The notes under the pieces were generated by a model. That model did not search any database. It had not been told where the DNA came from and saw only the letters and a program-made list of their open reading frames with translations. A stretch of DNA of 64,000 nt, taken from contig KN805398.1 of NCBI GenBank assembly GCA_000818945.1, positions 132,016 to 196,015 on the forward strand, given 5' to 3'. Every line of letters starts with the position of its first letter. The first letter of the stretch is position 1. The DNA comes from Schizochytrium sp. CCTCC M209059. Lineage: Eukaryota; Sar; Bigyra; Thraustochytrida; Thraustochytriidae. The position numbers were made by a program, and so were the translations under genes. This document shows positions 30,044 to 40,450 of the stretch, one piece after another.

Positions 30044-31456
30044 TTACCACGCTACAGCAGCGGAGGGTGCCAGATGTTCCGTATCTTCAATGTCGGAGTC
30101 TTCGAGGTTCATGCCTGAGAAGTGGGAATCTTCGTCGTCGACGTCACTGTCGCTACCATCGCCATTGGCAAAGTCCTCGAGCTCAGCTGCTGCTGCTGTA
30201 TGCGTCGAGATCCCAGGGGTGAAGATGTGTGCATTCTGGATGTTGTTGTTGTTGTTGTTGTTATTGGTGGTGGTGGTGGCGGCTACTACTGCGGCGTTGG
30301 TGATCGTTCGGGCCGCAGGAGCCACGCTTTCGTCGTTGTGCTGCATCTGCGCAAGGACCCGACCCGCGAGCTCGTCACGGTTGCACGTATCGAGGTAGTT
30401 TGTGAGTCGCATAAGATCCTTGTACATGAGGCGGGGCACGCGAATGAAGTTCTCGAGAAACATGGCGTGGTAGCCGGCCCTCGTGAGGCGACCGTGCGCA
30501 CCCGTCTCGTAGGAGGCTTGAACCCAAAGGTAGGCGCTGAGACTGAGAGGGAGTCCTGCCGCCTGGTTGATGGCCGAGAGCTCTTCCCATCCGAGCAAAT
30601 TGTCTCCGTCGACATCAAAAAAGTCAAAGATGCGGTTGCACGTCGCGAGACCTTGCTTTGTGAGCATGCCGTCCTGGCGGTTGTCAATCGAGTTTTGCCG
30701 TACGCGCTGCACGACGTTGCTTCTTGCGCGCTTACGAGGAGACTCGGCGTCGTCGGCGTCTTCATCGTCGGGAAACGCAAAGTGGTCGAGGAGGTAACGC
30801 TCGCGCTTAGCCGCGACGGTCTGAACGACGTCGTGTAGCTCGACGAACTTGCCGAAGCAGACGTTGTGTTCCTTGTAGTTGAGAAACTTGACTCCCGTGG
30901 CGGTCTGTATCTCGCGATCGTCCATCATGACAATTTTGCCAAACCTTGAGTCCGAAAATTGCAGGCAGAGGGCTTCAAGCGCGCGGCAAAGGTTGAGTTC
31001 TCGGTCATTCATTTCAGGGGACAACGGTGCGGCGCTACTTTCATCGCTACTCGTGCTTGTGCTGCTGTAGCTCCTGCTGCTGCGGAGGGAGGCGAGGCTT
31101 CCGAAGCTAGCGGTGCTGCTGTCTGTCATACTATCATAGCTTGCGTGGGAGGCTTGGCTGCCTGCGCGAGCTTGGCGACTCGAGCCCTGCGCAAGTTCTT
31201 TGAACATTTTGCGCAGACTTCGGAGCTGTTCATATCGTGCTGCGAGGGCTGGCACGGCTTCAACGAGAGGCTGACCGCAGTCCCATTCGGGGACGTTGTG
31301 CTTGTCGTCGCCGACGATGCCGAGGGCCAACCTATTCATGCTTCTCGAGCTCGAGGCCACCTTGGTGACCAGGTCCCCAACGCTCAGAAAGCCGAGGGTG
31401 TGGCACACGAGCTCCTGGGGTATGGCCTTTTCGAGGCCTTGTTCGCGCCGCGCCAT
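30044..31456 (-). CDS. F-box-like and EF-hand protein (470 aa)
   Basis: The frame extends to a TTG at 31582; the first ATG is at 31454-31456 (MARREQGLEKAIP). Residues ~10-50 form an F-box-like helix bundle (IPQELVCHTLGFLSVGDLV, then VASSSRSMNRLA). F-boxes bind SKP1 and recruit targets to SCF ubiquitin ligases. A Ser-rich linker follows. The centre has a region with FSDSRFGKIVMMDDREIQTA, unrecognised. Around residues 285-345 there is an EF-hand (FFDVDGDNLLGWEEL, a canonical loop) with a second, non-binding partner helix pair. The C-terminus has a Thr/Asn run encoded by an AAC repeat, then an acidic tail rich in Asp and Ser. F-box plus EF-hand is an uncommon pairing; calcium-tuned substrate capture is a guess only. 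Confidence 0.78.
   Translation of the reverse strand: MARREQGLEKAIPQELVCHTLGFLSVGDLVTKVASSSRSMNRLALGIVGDDKHNVPEWDCGQPLVEAVPALAARYEQLRSLRKMFKELAQGSSRQARAGSQASHASYDSMTDSSTASFGSLASLRSSRSYSSTSTSSDESSAAPLSPEMNDRELNLCRALEALCLQFSDSRFGKIVMMDDREIQTATGVKFLNYKEHNVCFGKFVELHDVVQTVAAKRERYLLDHFAFPDDEDADDAESPRKRARSNVVQRVRQNSIDNRQDGMLTKQGLATCNRIFDFFDVDGDNLLGWEELSAINQAAGLPLSLSAYLWVQASYETGAHGRLTRAGYHAMFLENFIRVPRLMYKDLMRLTNYLDTCNRDELAGRVLAQMQHNDESVAPAARTITNAAVVAATTTTNNNNNNNNIQNAHIFTPGISTHTAAAAELEDFANGDGSDSDVDDEDSHFSGMNLEDSDIEDTEHLAPSAAVAW
30240..30284 (-). repeat. AAC/ACC trinucleotide repeat inside a coding region
   Basis: GTT x8 and GGT units on the plus strand encode an Asn run preceded by Thr residues in the F-box/EF-hand protein. 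The run keeps the frame, so length changes by whole codons would be tolerated. Confidence 0.85.
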
Positions 31457-32338
31457 TATGCTTGCTTCTTCCCCTCCTCCTACTTGTTCTTGTTCTTCCT
31501 GGTCTGCCTCGCTTCCTCCCCTCTTCTTGCTCGCCCGCCTGCTCGCTTCCGTGCTTGCTTCCAATGAATGTGCCAATGTCAACCGTCCACTGGCACTGCT
31601 GCTGTTAGGCCTCCGCCTCGGTTATTTCCGAGGCTTTCGGTTCTTGCCTCGCCTTTTCCTGTCTTGCCTTGCCTCGCCTTGCTTGCCTTGCTGGCCAGCG
31701 AGCGAGCGAGCCAGCGGGCTGCCCACCCTCTCCAGCAGCAGCAGCAGCAGGTCCAGGCGCCGAGGTCGAGGCCGGGTTTGCCGTTGCCGGCCTCCACCAG
31801 TCACTGCAGGCTCGCTGCGCTGGTTCTTGTCGTCGTGCTGCCCCTCCTCCTTCTTGGCACTCTTCGACGCGTCGCCCAGGTCCGCCTGCCGGGTCCTGAT
31901 CGAATCGTCCCGTGCGCTGCTCGCTCGCGCGGCTCGCCGACCCGGTCTGCCTGGTCCACCTCGCGCCGCCTCGCTCGCCCGCGTCTCCTTCTCGCCGCGC
32001 TGCGCGGGGCCGTGCAGCGCAGAGCGTCTTGGCTTTGCCTGCGCCTTCTTCGCGCTGCCGCTGCTGCGCCTCGCGGCCCCGTTGTGCACCGCCGGCAAAA
32101 TGGAGCAAGGAAAGAAGCTGATTCCTCGCGAAGAAAGGAAGGAAGGAAGGAAGGAAGGAAGAAGAAATGCAACCAGAGCACGCAGGCTAGGCAACCCCGA
32201 CCGACAGCTAGCCAGGGCGACGAACGGGCAGGCAGCACTTCTGATTCCACCCTTCTGTCTGAGCTTGCGACGCAGCGCAGAGCAGCGCGGCGCAGCGCAC
32301 AGCGTGCGGGCGGTGCATCCAACGTACGTCTACAACTT

Positions 32339-32440
32339 GAATGCAATGCAATGCAATGCAATGCGATGCAATGCAATGCGATGCGGTGCAATGCGATGCG
32401 ATGCGGTGCAATGCAATGCGATGCGGTGCAATGCGATGCC
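32339..32440. repeat. (ATGCR)n pentamer repeat
   Basis: About 20 pentamers of ATGCA, ATGCG and GTGCA in a mixed order. It is the longest pentamer array in the window. Confidence 0.9.
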
Positions 32441-32560
32441 GAGAAATGTAATGTGATGCTACGCAACCGTTGTAACAGTGAACGGACTCCTCGCCAGCCT
32501 CGCCACCGAACTGGTCACCCGCCCATCGATCGCCTCCGTTCGTCGGTGCTCGGTACGCAG

Positions 32561-32577
32561 AATCAATCAATCAATCG

Positions 32578-32630
<53 letters not shown>

Positions 32631-32631
32631 C
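32561..32631. repeat. (AATC)n tetranucleotide repeat
   Basis: About 17 copies of AATC with one GATC interruption. It is intergenic. Confidence 0.95.
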
Positions 32632-33734
32632 CGGGCCCATCGCGGTGGAAGGAAACCGCTTTCGCGCGGCCGCATCCGCCGGGACCAACGCCGACGCTCC
32701 CCCGGTGACGTGCAAGCGACCAAGCTTTCTTTCCCTGCGGAAGCTCGCTGCTTTCCGCATTCTGCCTCCCCCCTTGTTCCGCGCCTTGCTCGCTCGCCAG
32801 CACACACCCCCGCCGCGCACACCCTTACACACCCCACACGCGCACGCGCGCACAAGACACGGCGGCGTCACAACGGTTGCAGCTCGCGCGCTCGAGCGGG
32901 CTGCCTCTGCTCGCACCGCTCGCTCGCCCCCGCGCGGCTGCGGCGGTTTCCCGCGCGCTGCGGGACGCGCAGGCCCTCGGCGCCGCGCCCAACGTGCAAC
33001 CAATCGCCCGCCCGCGCGCCGTCGTCTTCGCCGTCGTCCTCGCCGTCTCCGTGGTCTCCATCATCTGCACCATCCCGGCCATCTTATCTTGACCATCATC
33101 GTCTTCGCCAACACCGCGGACGCCCGCGAGGCCGAGCCCGGCCTGGATGAAGGCGGCCAGCTGGCGGAGACCGCGAGCGAAGAGGCCGAGCTCGCTGAGG
33201 CTGGCTGGCTGCTGCTGCTGCTGCTGCTACGAGTTGCAGGGTGAACGCCGGCGCGCTGCGAGCCGCTTCCGAGGAAATGTCCTCAGACTCATCGCCGCGC
33301 GGCGCCGCGAGGATGACGATGCTCAAGGTGAAGAAGGCGGGCATCATGGCGATGAAGGAGGAGCTCGAGCTCGAGCGGACGACGCGCTGCACTGAGAACG
33401 AGGGCGCGAAGGCATCTATCCATCCATCCGCCCTCCATCGGTCGCGAAAGCTGCTGCAGCTTTCTGCAGCTGCAGCTAGCTAGCTAGCTCGCTGGCTAGC
33501 GGCGGGACCGGAACGTTGGTTAAGCGGCGACCGCCTGGGAGCAGCTTGCGGGGGTGAGGTTTGGGCGGATGGGCGGAAAAGGGGGGTGGCCGGCCCAAGT
33601 ACGACAAGCGAGCATCGGCGACGAGAATGAGGTCAAGGACAGTCCGAGGATGAGGACGAGGAAGAGGACAGGGACAACGACTGCGTTATTTGTTAGTACT
33701 TTTTAACAGCGCGGCGACGTTCGTGAGCATGTCG

Positions 33735-36570
33735 TCAGAAAGGCCGCGAAGCGAGGTAATACCTCTCCACCTGGGCCGAAGTCGTTGCAGGGTCGATCGC
33801 GTTGTGAACCGTCGTCGTTGCAGTTGGCAACGGTGCGAGACTTTGCTTGGACATGGCCGACTGCGACTCGAAATGAGGCGGGAGAACCCCTTGCGACGGC
33901 GCGTCGCGGACTTGCGACGGTGCGTCGCGGACTTGCGACGACGACGCCGACTGGAGCGCGAAGCGAACGAACTCGTCGTAAGAAATACGGCGCGAGTGCA
34001 GATCCTGACGGACCAGGCCCGAAGCAAGCAACTTGGAGACGTCTGCGCGAGAGAGCCCAAGCCCAAGACGCATAACCCCGCGCTCGAAATCAGGCTCGGA
34101 AATAGCTCCAGAACCGCTCGGGTCGAAGATCTCAAAGAAGCGTCGAATGGCCATTCCTGCCAGACTTTTGCGTTTGAGCGCACGCTGGATCCGCGCCGCC
34201 ACGTCGTGCAGCGTCGGCGCTGCAGCAGGAAAAACAAAATCAATAAAGGCCACGTAATCGTGAGGCTTGGCAACGCCTTCGTAAATCATGCGAAAGGCCT
34301 CGTCGCGCCGCAGTTGTAGATCCAAGCCAGCTTGGGCGCCTCGACGCAGCGATTCCGCAGTCATAACCCCATCCGCTTCGCTCTCGGGCGCCGGAGAGGT
34401 GGACGCTGCGGGTACGGCAAGGATCTCGAAGATCTCGCGCAGATTGCGCGTGCCCTTGCGCCACATGACCAGTATTGCACTTCGCAAAACCTCGCGAAGC
34501 TGGTCGATAGATCGCTGCGGCGCAGACTGCAAAAGCTTCGTGAGACCCGTCACGCCCAAATCAGCGGTGCGCGAGCTTGGTGCTGCTGCCGCAGCTGACA
34601 CCCCCCCACTCCCTCCTTGCAGACACTCGATTACCCTGTGCAAACTGGGAACGTTTGTCTTCACAGAGGGCTCGAATCTGAGCAGCGACCTTTGTAAATC
34701 GCTTGCCGATATTGTGCCGTCTCCATCCGTGTCAAGCGATTCAAATGCGCGCGCGAGGTTTACAGATCTTGTTTCTTGGTCAAAAAAGGCGTTGTGCAAG
34801 GCAATAGATATTGTTCGAGTAAGAGCTGGAATGCTGGCCCATCGATCATGACCGCGCTCCAGCATTGCTACAAAATCCCCGTAGACAATCTTGCCCTTGT
34901 GCTCGGGATCAAAACGGTAAAGGACTTGATTGATTTGCTCCGAGGACAGTGGGATGCCCAGGTCACGTCGTAAAAAGGCGCCAAAGTCCTGGGCGTTAAT
35001 ACTTCCAGTGCTCCGCGGATCGAGCTTGGCAAAGAGCTGCTGGAGACGGGCGCCCGCAAATGACAAGCGCAAAAGCTCAGTCTGAACACGTGAGAGTGTG
35101 TCTTCGAAAAGAGCTGATCTTTCCTCTTTGGAACGTGGAATGGCGTGCTCAAGTAAGCCGACATAGTCGTATGCATTGCCAGACACATGAAAACGCGAAA
35201 GTGCTGATCGCAGACGGGCCTGCCCGAGAGCACCGTCGCAATCCCATCGGCGGAGATGCGCAGCAAGCGTCTCGAACGACAGCGTTCCAGCATTTGGCTT
35301 GTCACTTTCGCCAAGGATTGCAAAAAGGGGCACATGGCGCGCTACAAAAGTAACCAGGGTGCCCTTTCCCTCAACCTCGCCACGCACGCCCAATCCTGGA
35401 TGCAAAAAGGGACCTTCACCATGAGCAGTTGTGTTGGCACTGGATGTTTGGATGAGCTCGTGTCTTGCGATCCTTCGACGCAGGCCATCCCGGTGTAGCT
35501 CGGCGAGCTTTTCGCAGAGATGTGCGAGGTCTTGTTCAGCTTCTTGACTTGCAGATGAAATTCGTTCACTCTTGGTTTGCAAATGCTTGGGTAAACATTG
35601 AACGAGCTGAGCATAGGAGATTCTTCCATTTTGATCAGCGTCCAGACGTTCAAAGGCGCGCGCAGCGTCTTCTTGAAGCATGGAACTTGTTGGGCCTTGA
35701 AGTCGCTCAAGTGCACCTTCGATAATCGATTTAAGCTCTACAAAGGTAATCTCGCCGCTCGCCTCCTTATCGAGGCGCGCAAGAAGGACTGTTAATACTT
35801 TGCGTCCGCACTGCGCCACGAGCTTGGCAAGGATATCTGACACTCCATCCAGAGACGTTCCCTCCCCTTTGACGTTGGATACTAGAGCTTGCGTTTCGGC
35901 ATTTTGTGCATATCTAGAAGCGTGGTGACCTTGTAATCGCATGTAGATTTGAAGTGGTCTCGCGCTTCCGAAAACGCCGATACCGCAGAGGGACTCCTGA
36001 AGGGGATTCAGGGGCCCGCTCCCGGGAACCAGAAAGGTCACCTCGGTTTCAGATGGAATCTTGCCCGTCGATACAAGGGTCGAGCGCAGCTGGCTGACTT
36101 TTGGGTTCATTGTAAGACAGTGAAGACTTGCAAAGGGCGACTGAGCGCCTTCCCAATAGACCTTGATGTCCCATTGGGCCGGGTCCCCAAGCTTGCGCAA
36201 AACATGATGGTCTTCACTACGCATATCATGTTCGTCCTGAAGCGCAAAGCTGTCAAGGAGATTGAAAGAATGTTAGTACAAGATATTGCGTGATGACAAA
36301 GAGTCAGAGAGGAGAACGAACGTACGGACCTTGCAGAGCACCGTGCGTCTTTTCTCGATGAGCTTGCAAAACGCTGAGCGCGACATTCGCAAACCCAGAC
36401 CCTTTCAATCGAGGCGCACCTGGTTTCAGCGCTGCATTTGCCACCCGTTTGGACTCATGATTTTCTTGCTGTGCGTGCTGCGTTTCGGGCGTGCAATTTG
36501 CGCCAGGCCGTAGTCTTCTTACTGAGGAAGACGACGAGGTTGATCTCTGGAGAACCGAGTGAGGCCACAT
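33735..36570 (-). CDS. Multi-EF-hand protein, EFCAB6-like (2 exons)
   Basis: Exons in coding order: 36326-36570 and 33735-36249, giving 919 aa. Exon 1 starts at the ATG at 36568-36570 (MWPHSVLQRS). The 76-nt intron has a GTACGT donor, a perfect TACTAAC branch site (plus-strand 36272-36278), a pyrimidine tract and a CAG end; the join reads LQGP then FALQDEHD and stays in frame. If exon 1 is wrong, the next start is 36224 (829 aa). From about residue 225 onward the protein is a string of EF-hand pairs. Some loops look calcium-competent (DADQNGRISYAQLV, DTDGDGTISASDLQ, DPSGSGAISEPDFE) and others are degenerate (DKEASGEITFVELK). The length and layout resemble EFCAB6/DJBP, a ciliary and sperm-associated family. 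The C-terminus has a QVRDAPS duplication. It diverges from the HDAC gene with ~470 bp between starts. Confidence 0.82.
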
Positions 36571-37043
36571 GTTCACGGACGGTTGCGCGCGAGTTTAAAA
36601 CGCGCACAAGTAATGCGCTAAGTAGACAAGCCAAGACGTTCTCTGTAATTGGTCTGAGGCGTCGAGAACCTGAGTTGTCTGTCTCTTTGTCTGCCTGTCT
36701 GTCTGTCTGTTTGTCTGTCTGATGATACTTGCCAAAAGTTGCTTTGCGAAAAAAACGAACCGTTGGAGATTTATTTTTTTTGGGGGGGGGTGGATGAGGG
36801 AGGGATGGAGGGAGGAAAACAAGGCTAGCATCATCCATTTCGGATGATCGAGGAGCTTGTTAGATTCATGACCACGACAGAGAGCTCGACAATTGTGCTC
36901 TGTGTGCAGTGGTGATGAATCCTCGAAGTGCGTGCCACTTTCTTGGTCCTTGGCAGCGATTTGGCAGTGTGCTTCTTGGCAATTGTTGTGCTTAACCGTC
37001 GCGACGATAATGAGCGAGGCCCCAACCAGATGCCAATGATAGG
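36571..37043. other. Short divergent intergenic region (candidate bidirectional promoter)
   Basis: 473 bp between the starts of the multi-EF-hand gene (-) and the HDAC gene (+). It contains a TGTC/TGTT tract (36676-36722) and a poly-T/poly-G run near 36774-36790. No gene is seen. Confidence 0.6.
36676..36722. repeat. (TGTC)n tetranucleotide repeat
   Basis: About eleven imperfect TGTC, TGTT and TGCC units. It lies in the shared 5' region between the multi-EF-hand and HDAC genes. Confidence 0.85.
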
Positions 37044-38243
37044 ATGGACTCTCCGAAGCCAGAAGAAGCTCGCGTGACACTCGTCACGAGCCGTAACCTT
37101 GTTCGAGCCTCCGACGCAGTCCCAGCCCACCACCGAATCGCCGACGTGCGGCACGGGCGTGGGCTCACTGCGCTCCCAGAAGATGTTTGGGGCGGGAGCG
37201 ACGAGGATGAGAGCGCCGACGAGGATAGCGCAGGCAAGAGCCCAGAACGCGTGAGGGCAAGAAAGCGGCGGCGGCGGCATTGCGACGCGGGCCGCAACGA
37301 GATCGTGCAGGCGCTCATTACAGCAAGCGGACTTCTCGATCGCGTCAAGGTGGTTGAACCGCAACCTGCAAGCTTGGAGGCAGCGCGTGCTCTTCACGAG
37401 GACGCATATCTCCAGGTCTTGGGCGCTTTCGAGAAGGCGTCTCGCGAGGAGCTCATGGCATACAATTTGGTAGACGATGCAGCACCGTTTCCGCACGTGT
37501 TGCAGCACGCTCTATGGATCGCTGGTGCAAGTCTCTGCGCGGCAGCCGAGCTCGCGGCCGGAAGTGCAGATGTTGCGGTAAATTTATGTGGAGGGCGACA
37601 TCACGCCGCCAGCAGCCGGGCATCCGGGTTTTGTTTTGTAAATGACATTGTGCTTGCCGCTCAGGAACTGCAGCGTCGATTTGGCCGTGTCATGATTGTT
37701 GACATTGACGTGCATCATGGCGATGGCACGGAACGCGCCTTTTTGCACTCGAACAAGGTGCTCACCATCTCGTTACACCAGCGAGAGCCTGGTTTTTTCC
37801 CTGGAACAGGCGATTCCGCGTGTCGTGGAAAGGGTAAGGGCGAGGGCTATAACGTGAATGTCCCCTTTACGCATGAATCGGATCGCGCTGCTTTTCTTTT
37901 CGCCTTTGAGAAAGTTTTTCGTGACTCCTTTGCGTTTTTTTCTCCCGGCGCGGTCGTTTTTGTGTGTGGAGTGGATGCGCTCAGGGCAGACCCGCGAGGA
38001 GGGTTGAGTCTCGAGGCAGAGGATATCGTTGCTTGTACGAGGACAATTCGGGAGCTCTGCGTCGATGGTCCAACGCGTGTGCCGCTGCTCGTGACGGGAG
38101 CTGGGGGCTACGATTTTGCAGCAGCTGCGAAAACGTGGACGCGCGTTGTGGCAGAGCTAGCAAATGCTCACTCGCATTTGCCCGAGGATGTACCTGAGCA
38201 TGAGTTTTTCGAAATGTATGGACCCTCATGGCGTCTGCGATGA
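37044..38243 (+). CDS. Histone deacetylase, class I (HDAC8/Hos1-like)
   Basis: A 399-aa single-exon gene. Zinc-dependent removal of acetyl groups from lysines of histones or other proteins is expected. Active-site elements are in place: the His pair in GGRHHA (H186, H187), metal ligands in DIDVHHGDG (D222, H224) and in GVDALRADP (D311), and the transition-state Tyr in GAGGYDF (Y356). The blocks ASGFCFVNDIVLA, PGFFPGTGDS and PEHEFFEMYGPSWRL are family-typical, the last matching the HDAC8 C-terminus. It ends directly after the catalytic domain, without a tail. Oddities: an acidic then basic insertion (about residues 50-75, ending in KRRRRH) replaces the usual short loop after the first helix and may act as a nuclear localisation signal, and the usual W or L of GG(W/L)HHA is Arg. 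Confidence 0.93.
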   Translation: MDSPKPEEARVTLVTSRNLVRASDAVPAHHRIADVRHGRGLTALPEDVWGGSDEDESADEDSAGKSPERVRARKRRRRHCDAGRNEIVQALITASGLLDRVKVVEPQPASLEAARALHEDAYLQVLGAFEKASREELMAYNLVDDAAPFPHVLQHALWIAGASLCAAAELAAGSADVAVNLCGGRHHAASSRASGFCFVNDIVLAAQELQRRFGRVMIVDIDVHHGDGTERAFLHSNKVLTISLHQREPGFFPGTGDSACRGKGKGEGYNVNVPFTHESDRAAFLFAFEKVFRDSFAFFSPGAVVFVCGVDALRADPRGGLSLEAEDIVACTRTIRELCVDGPTRVPLLVTGAGGYDFAAAAKTWTRVVAELANAHSHLPEDVPEHEFFEMYGPSWRLR

Positions 38244-38575
38244 GGATTTGCGCATGTGTTGTTCCTAATAGAAAGCAAGCATATTACATTCGTGCAATAA
38301 CAAAACCTCTCTTCTTGCACAGCAGGCAGGCAGGCAGGCAGGCAGGCGATGCGATCGCAATATGTAAAGAATCAGAAAAAGAGATGATAAAAAAAGAGAA
38401 GGAAAAAAACTGAACGAGTTACGTAACGTGAGCGTTCGCGTTATCATCGACATTGGAGTCAAGGGCTATCGCATTGGGCTAGCTAGCAGGCAACGCAAGA
38501 AGACGCAAAAGATGAAGTTGAGCATGCCCTATGGGGCACGCACAAGTAGTCATCATCATCATCGAAGGTTCCAAC
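38244..38575. other. Convergent 3'-3' intergenic region
   Basis: 332 bp between the HDAC and cyclophilin stop codons, with a GGCA repeat at 38322-38347. No gene is seen. Confidence 0.6.
38322..38347. repeat. (GGCA)n tetranucleotide repeat
   Basis: About six copies of GGCA in the HDAC 3' flank. The same unit is seen at 19806-19824. Confidence 0.85.
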
Positions 38576-39103
38576 TTAGGCGATCTGGCCGCAGTCGGCA
38601 ATTTCGACCGGCTTGGAGGTGGCGCCGCTGCCGCTGCCGACAGCCTCCATGGACTTGAGGACCTCGTCGCCCTTGATGAGCTTGCCGAAGACAACGTGCT
38701 TGCCATCGAGCCAAGGGGTATCGGCGGTGCAGATGAAGAACTGCGAGCCGTTGGTGTTGGGGCCAGCGTTGGCCATGGAGAGGCAGCCGAAGCCGGTGTG
38801 CTTACCGGCCTTGCCAGCGAAGGACTCATCGGCGAACTTCTCGCCGTAGATGGACTCACCGCCGGTGCCGTTGCCGCGGGTAAAGTCACCACCCTGGCAC
38901 ATGAAGTCGTTGATGATGCGGTGGAACTTGGAGCCCTTGTAGTGAAGGGGCTTGCCGGACTTGCCGGTGCCCTTCTCGCCGGTGCAGAGAGCGCGGAAGT
39001 TCTCAGCGGTCTTGGGCACGGCGTCGGCGTAGAGCTCGAACTCAAGACGGCCGGCGTCGGAGCCGCCGATCTTGATGTCAAAGAAAACCGTGGGGTTCGA
39101 CAT
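38576..39103 (-). CDS. Cyclophilin A-type peptidyl-prolyl isomerase
   Basis: 175 aa, single exon, ATG at 39101-39103. It catalyses cis-trans isomerisation of Xaa-Pro bonds and is the expected cyclosporin target. The whole protein is one cyclophilin domain. Active-site residues are visible in FHRIINDFMCQGGDF (Arg and Phe), in the NGSQFFI block (after MANAGPNTNG) and in TPWLDGKHVVFGKL (the cyclosporin-contact Trp). The seven-residue insertion typical of divergent (plant-type) cyclophilins is present as KSGKPLHYKGSKFH. With no signal peptide or transit peptide it should be cytosolic. Strong codon bias suggests high expression. Its C-terminal end has a small Gly/Ser insertion (VGSGSGATSKP). Confidence 0.97.
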   Translation of the reverse strand: MSNPTVFFDIKIGGSDAGRLEFELYADAVPKTAENFRALCTGEKGTGKSGKPLHYKGSKFHRIINDFMCQGGDFTRGNGTGGESIYGEKFADESFAGKAGKHTGFGCLSMANAGPNTNGSQFFICTADTPWLDGKHVVFGKLIKGDEVLKSMEAVGSGSGATSKPVEIADCGQIA

Positions 39104-40366
39104 TTTGCTTTTTGGAGTAGGTCTTTAGTAGATTTCTGTCGCAGGTCATATTTGGCGCGCCGTTAGTCAAAGTCAATTCCGCGTTTCAAAGTTTCAAAGC
39201 AAGAAGCCACGCAAGACGAGTCTTTTCTGCACGGCTCAAGCATACCGCACGAGCTGCAAGCTAGGGTTTGCCGCTTCTGCAAAAGCGATCAGGCAGACAG
39301 GCAGACATTCCCTTGTGCCAGACTGGCTCGTTCGTATCTTTGGGCAACGAAGACGACCCAAGGGTCCCCCCGCAACGTTTCGCAACGTCAAGAGAGCGAG
39401 ACCTTTTCGAGGGAGCGGCGACGAGACGTCTGCATGCTGGGTCGGTGGCAGCGATGAAGGACCTTCGCAGCGGCGACGACGGCCTCGCCTGCGACGCGGA
39501 TGGGACGTACCTGTTGCGTGCGATTGGTGGATTCTAGTTTTGATGGTTTCGAGAGGCTGAGCGCCTTCGGATAAAAAGTTACCAGGCCAGGATCCACCTC
39601 CACTGCGGTCTTTTGTACTACTGCGGTCTCCTTTGCCACTGCATCTACTTGCAGACTCGCCTCTCTCCCACATGATCCATACCAAAGATAGTGTGGATGT
39701 GTCGGAGCTGTATATTTTTATCAACTATAGTTGTATTTAGCCGCGACCTACACCACTGGCTAAATGATCCACACATTATTGACCGTTACGGCATCAATAA
39801 ATGCTCCGCGACACATACAATCTTTTGATTGGTGGAGAAACCTTCTCAGTGACATCGGTCGAGAGGGCCAGTTCAGTGTCGGCAAAACTTCCAGAATATT
39901 CCCGCGGCGTGCTTGAGGAACGCGCACTGGGGAACGCGCGTTGGAAAAGAACGCGCGCAACGCAAGTTTGTGGAGATGTTCTGAAAGTTACATAAGCTCT
40001 AGATGCGCTCCGGTCCCGCTGCTGTGACGTTGCCGCCGGCCAACCTGTGCGCTGTGGAAGATAGATAGTCCGAGAGTTTGCACAGCAACGAGCCTGTCGC
40101 ACTGCAGCTGCGGAATAGTTTTCGGAGGACCGCATCCATTGCCAAGAAATGCCGCAACGATGCGAAGCGAAGCGATGCGACGAGGTGAGGACAAGTCTTT
40201 ACTTAGTAGCTATTGCCAAGATTCTGGCAGCGGACAGGTCCAAGAATGTGCCATCATCCCGTTGACCATGACAGAAAGTTACTACCCATACCTATACCTA
40301 TAGTACCTACCGCCGTTGCGAGAGTTTGTTTGATTGGATGGTGATAATTTATCGATTCATGCAGGC

Positions 40367-40450
40367 ATCCATCCATTCATCTATCTATCCATTCATCCAT
40401 CCCTCCATTCAATCATTTATACATCCATTCCTTCGTACGTACATACATTC
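40367..40450. repeat. (CATT/CATC)n degenerate tetranucleotide repeat
   Basis: About twenty ATCC, ATTC and ATCT units with point changes. It is intergenic. Confidence 0.8.

Larger units (their letters stand above)
31457..33734. other. 2.3-kb repeat-rich intergenic region
   Basis: This lies upstream of the F-box/EF-hand gene and downstream of the multi-EF-hand gene. A 558-codon plus-strand ORF (31568-33244) runs through it, but it is low-complexity, repeat-derived and without similarity. Near 33010-33090 a plus-strand frame has a hydrophobic segment (VVFAVVLAVSVVSIICTIPA) that could be part of a small spliced membrane protein, but I cannot assemble a gene. Repeats are listed separately. Confidence 0.45.

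Noticed and set aside
31568..33244. 558-codon plus-strand ORF
   Set aside because: Crosses several microsatellites, is rich in Arg/Ser/Ala/Leu, and contains translated ATGCR and AATC repeats. No domain is recognisable.
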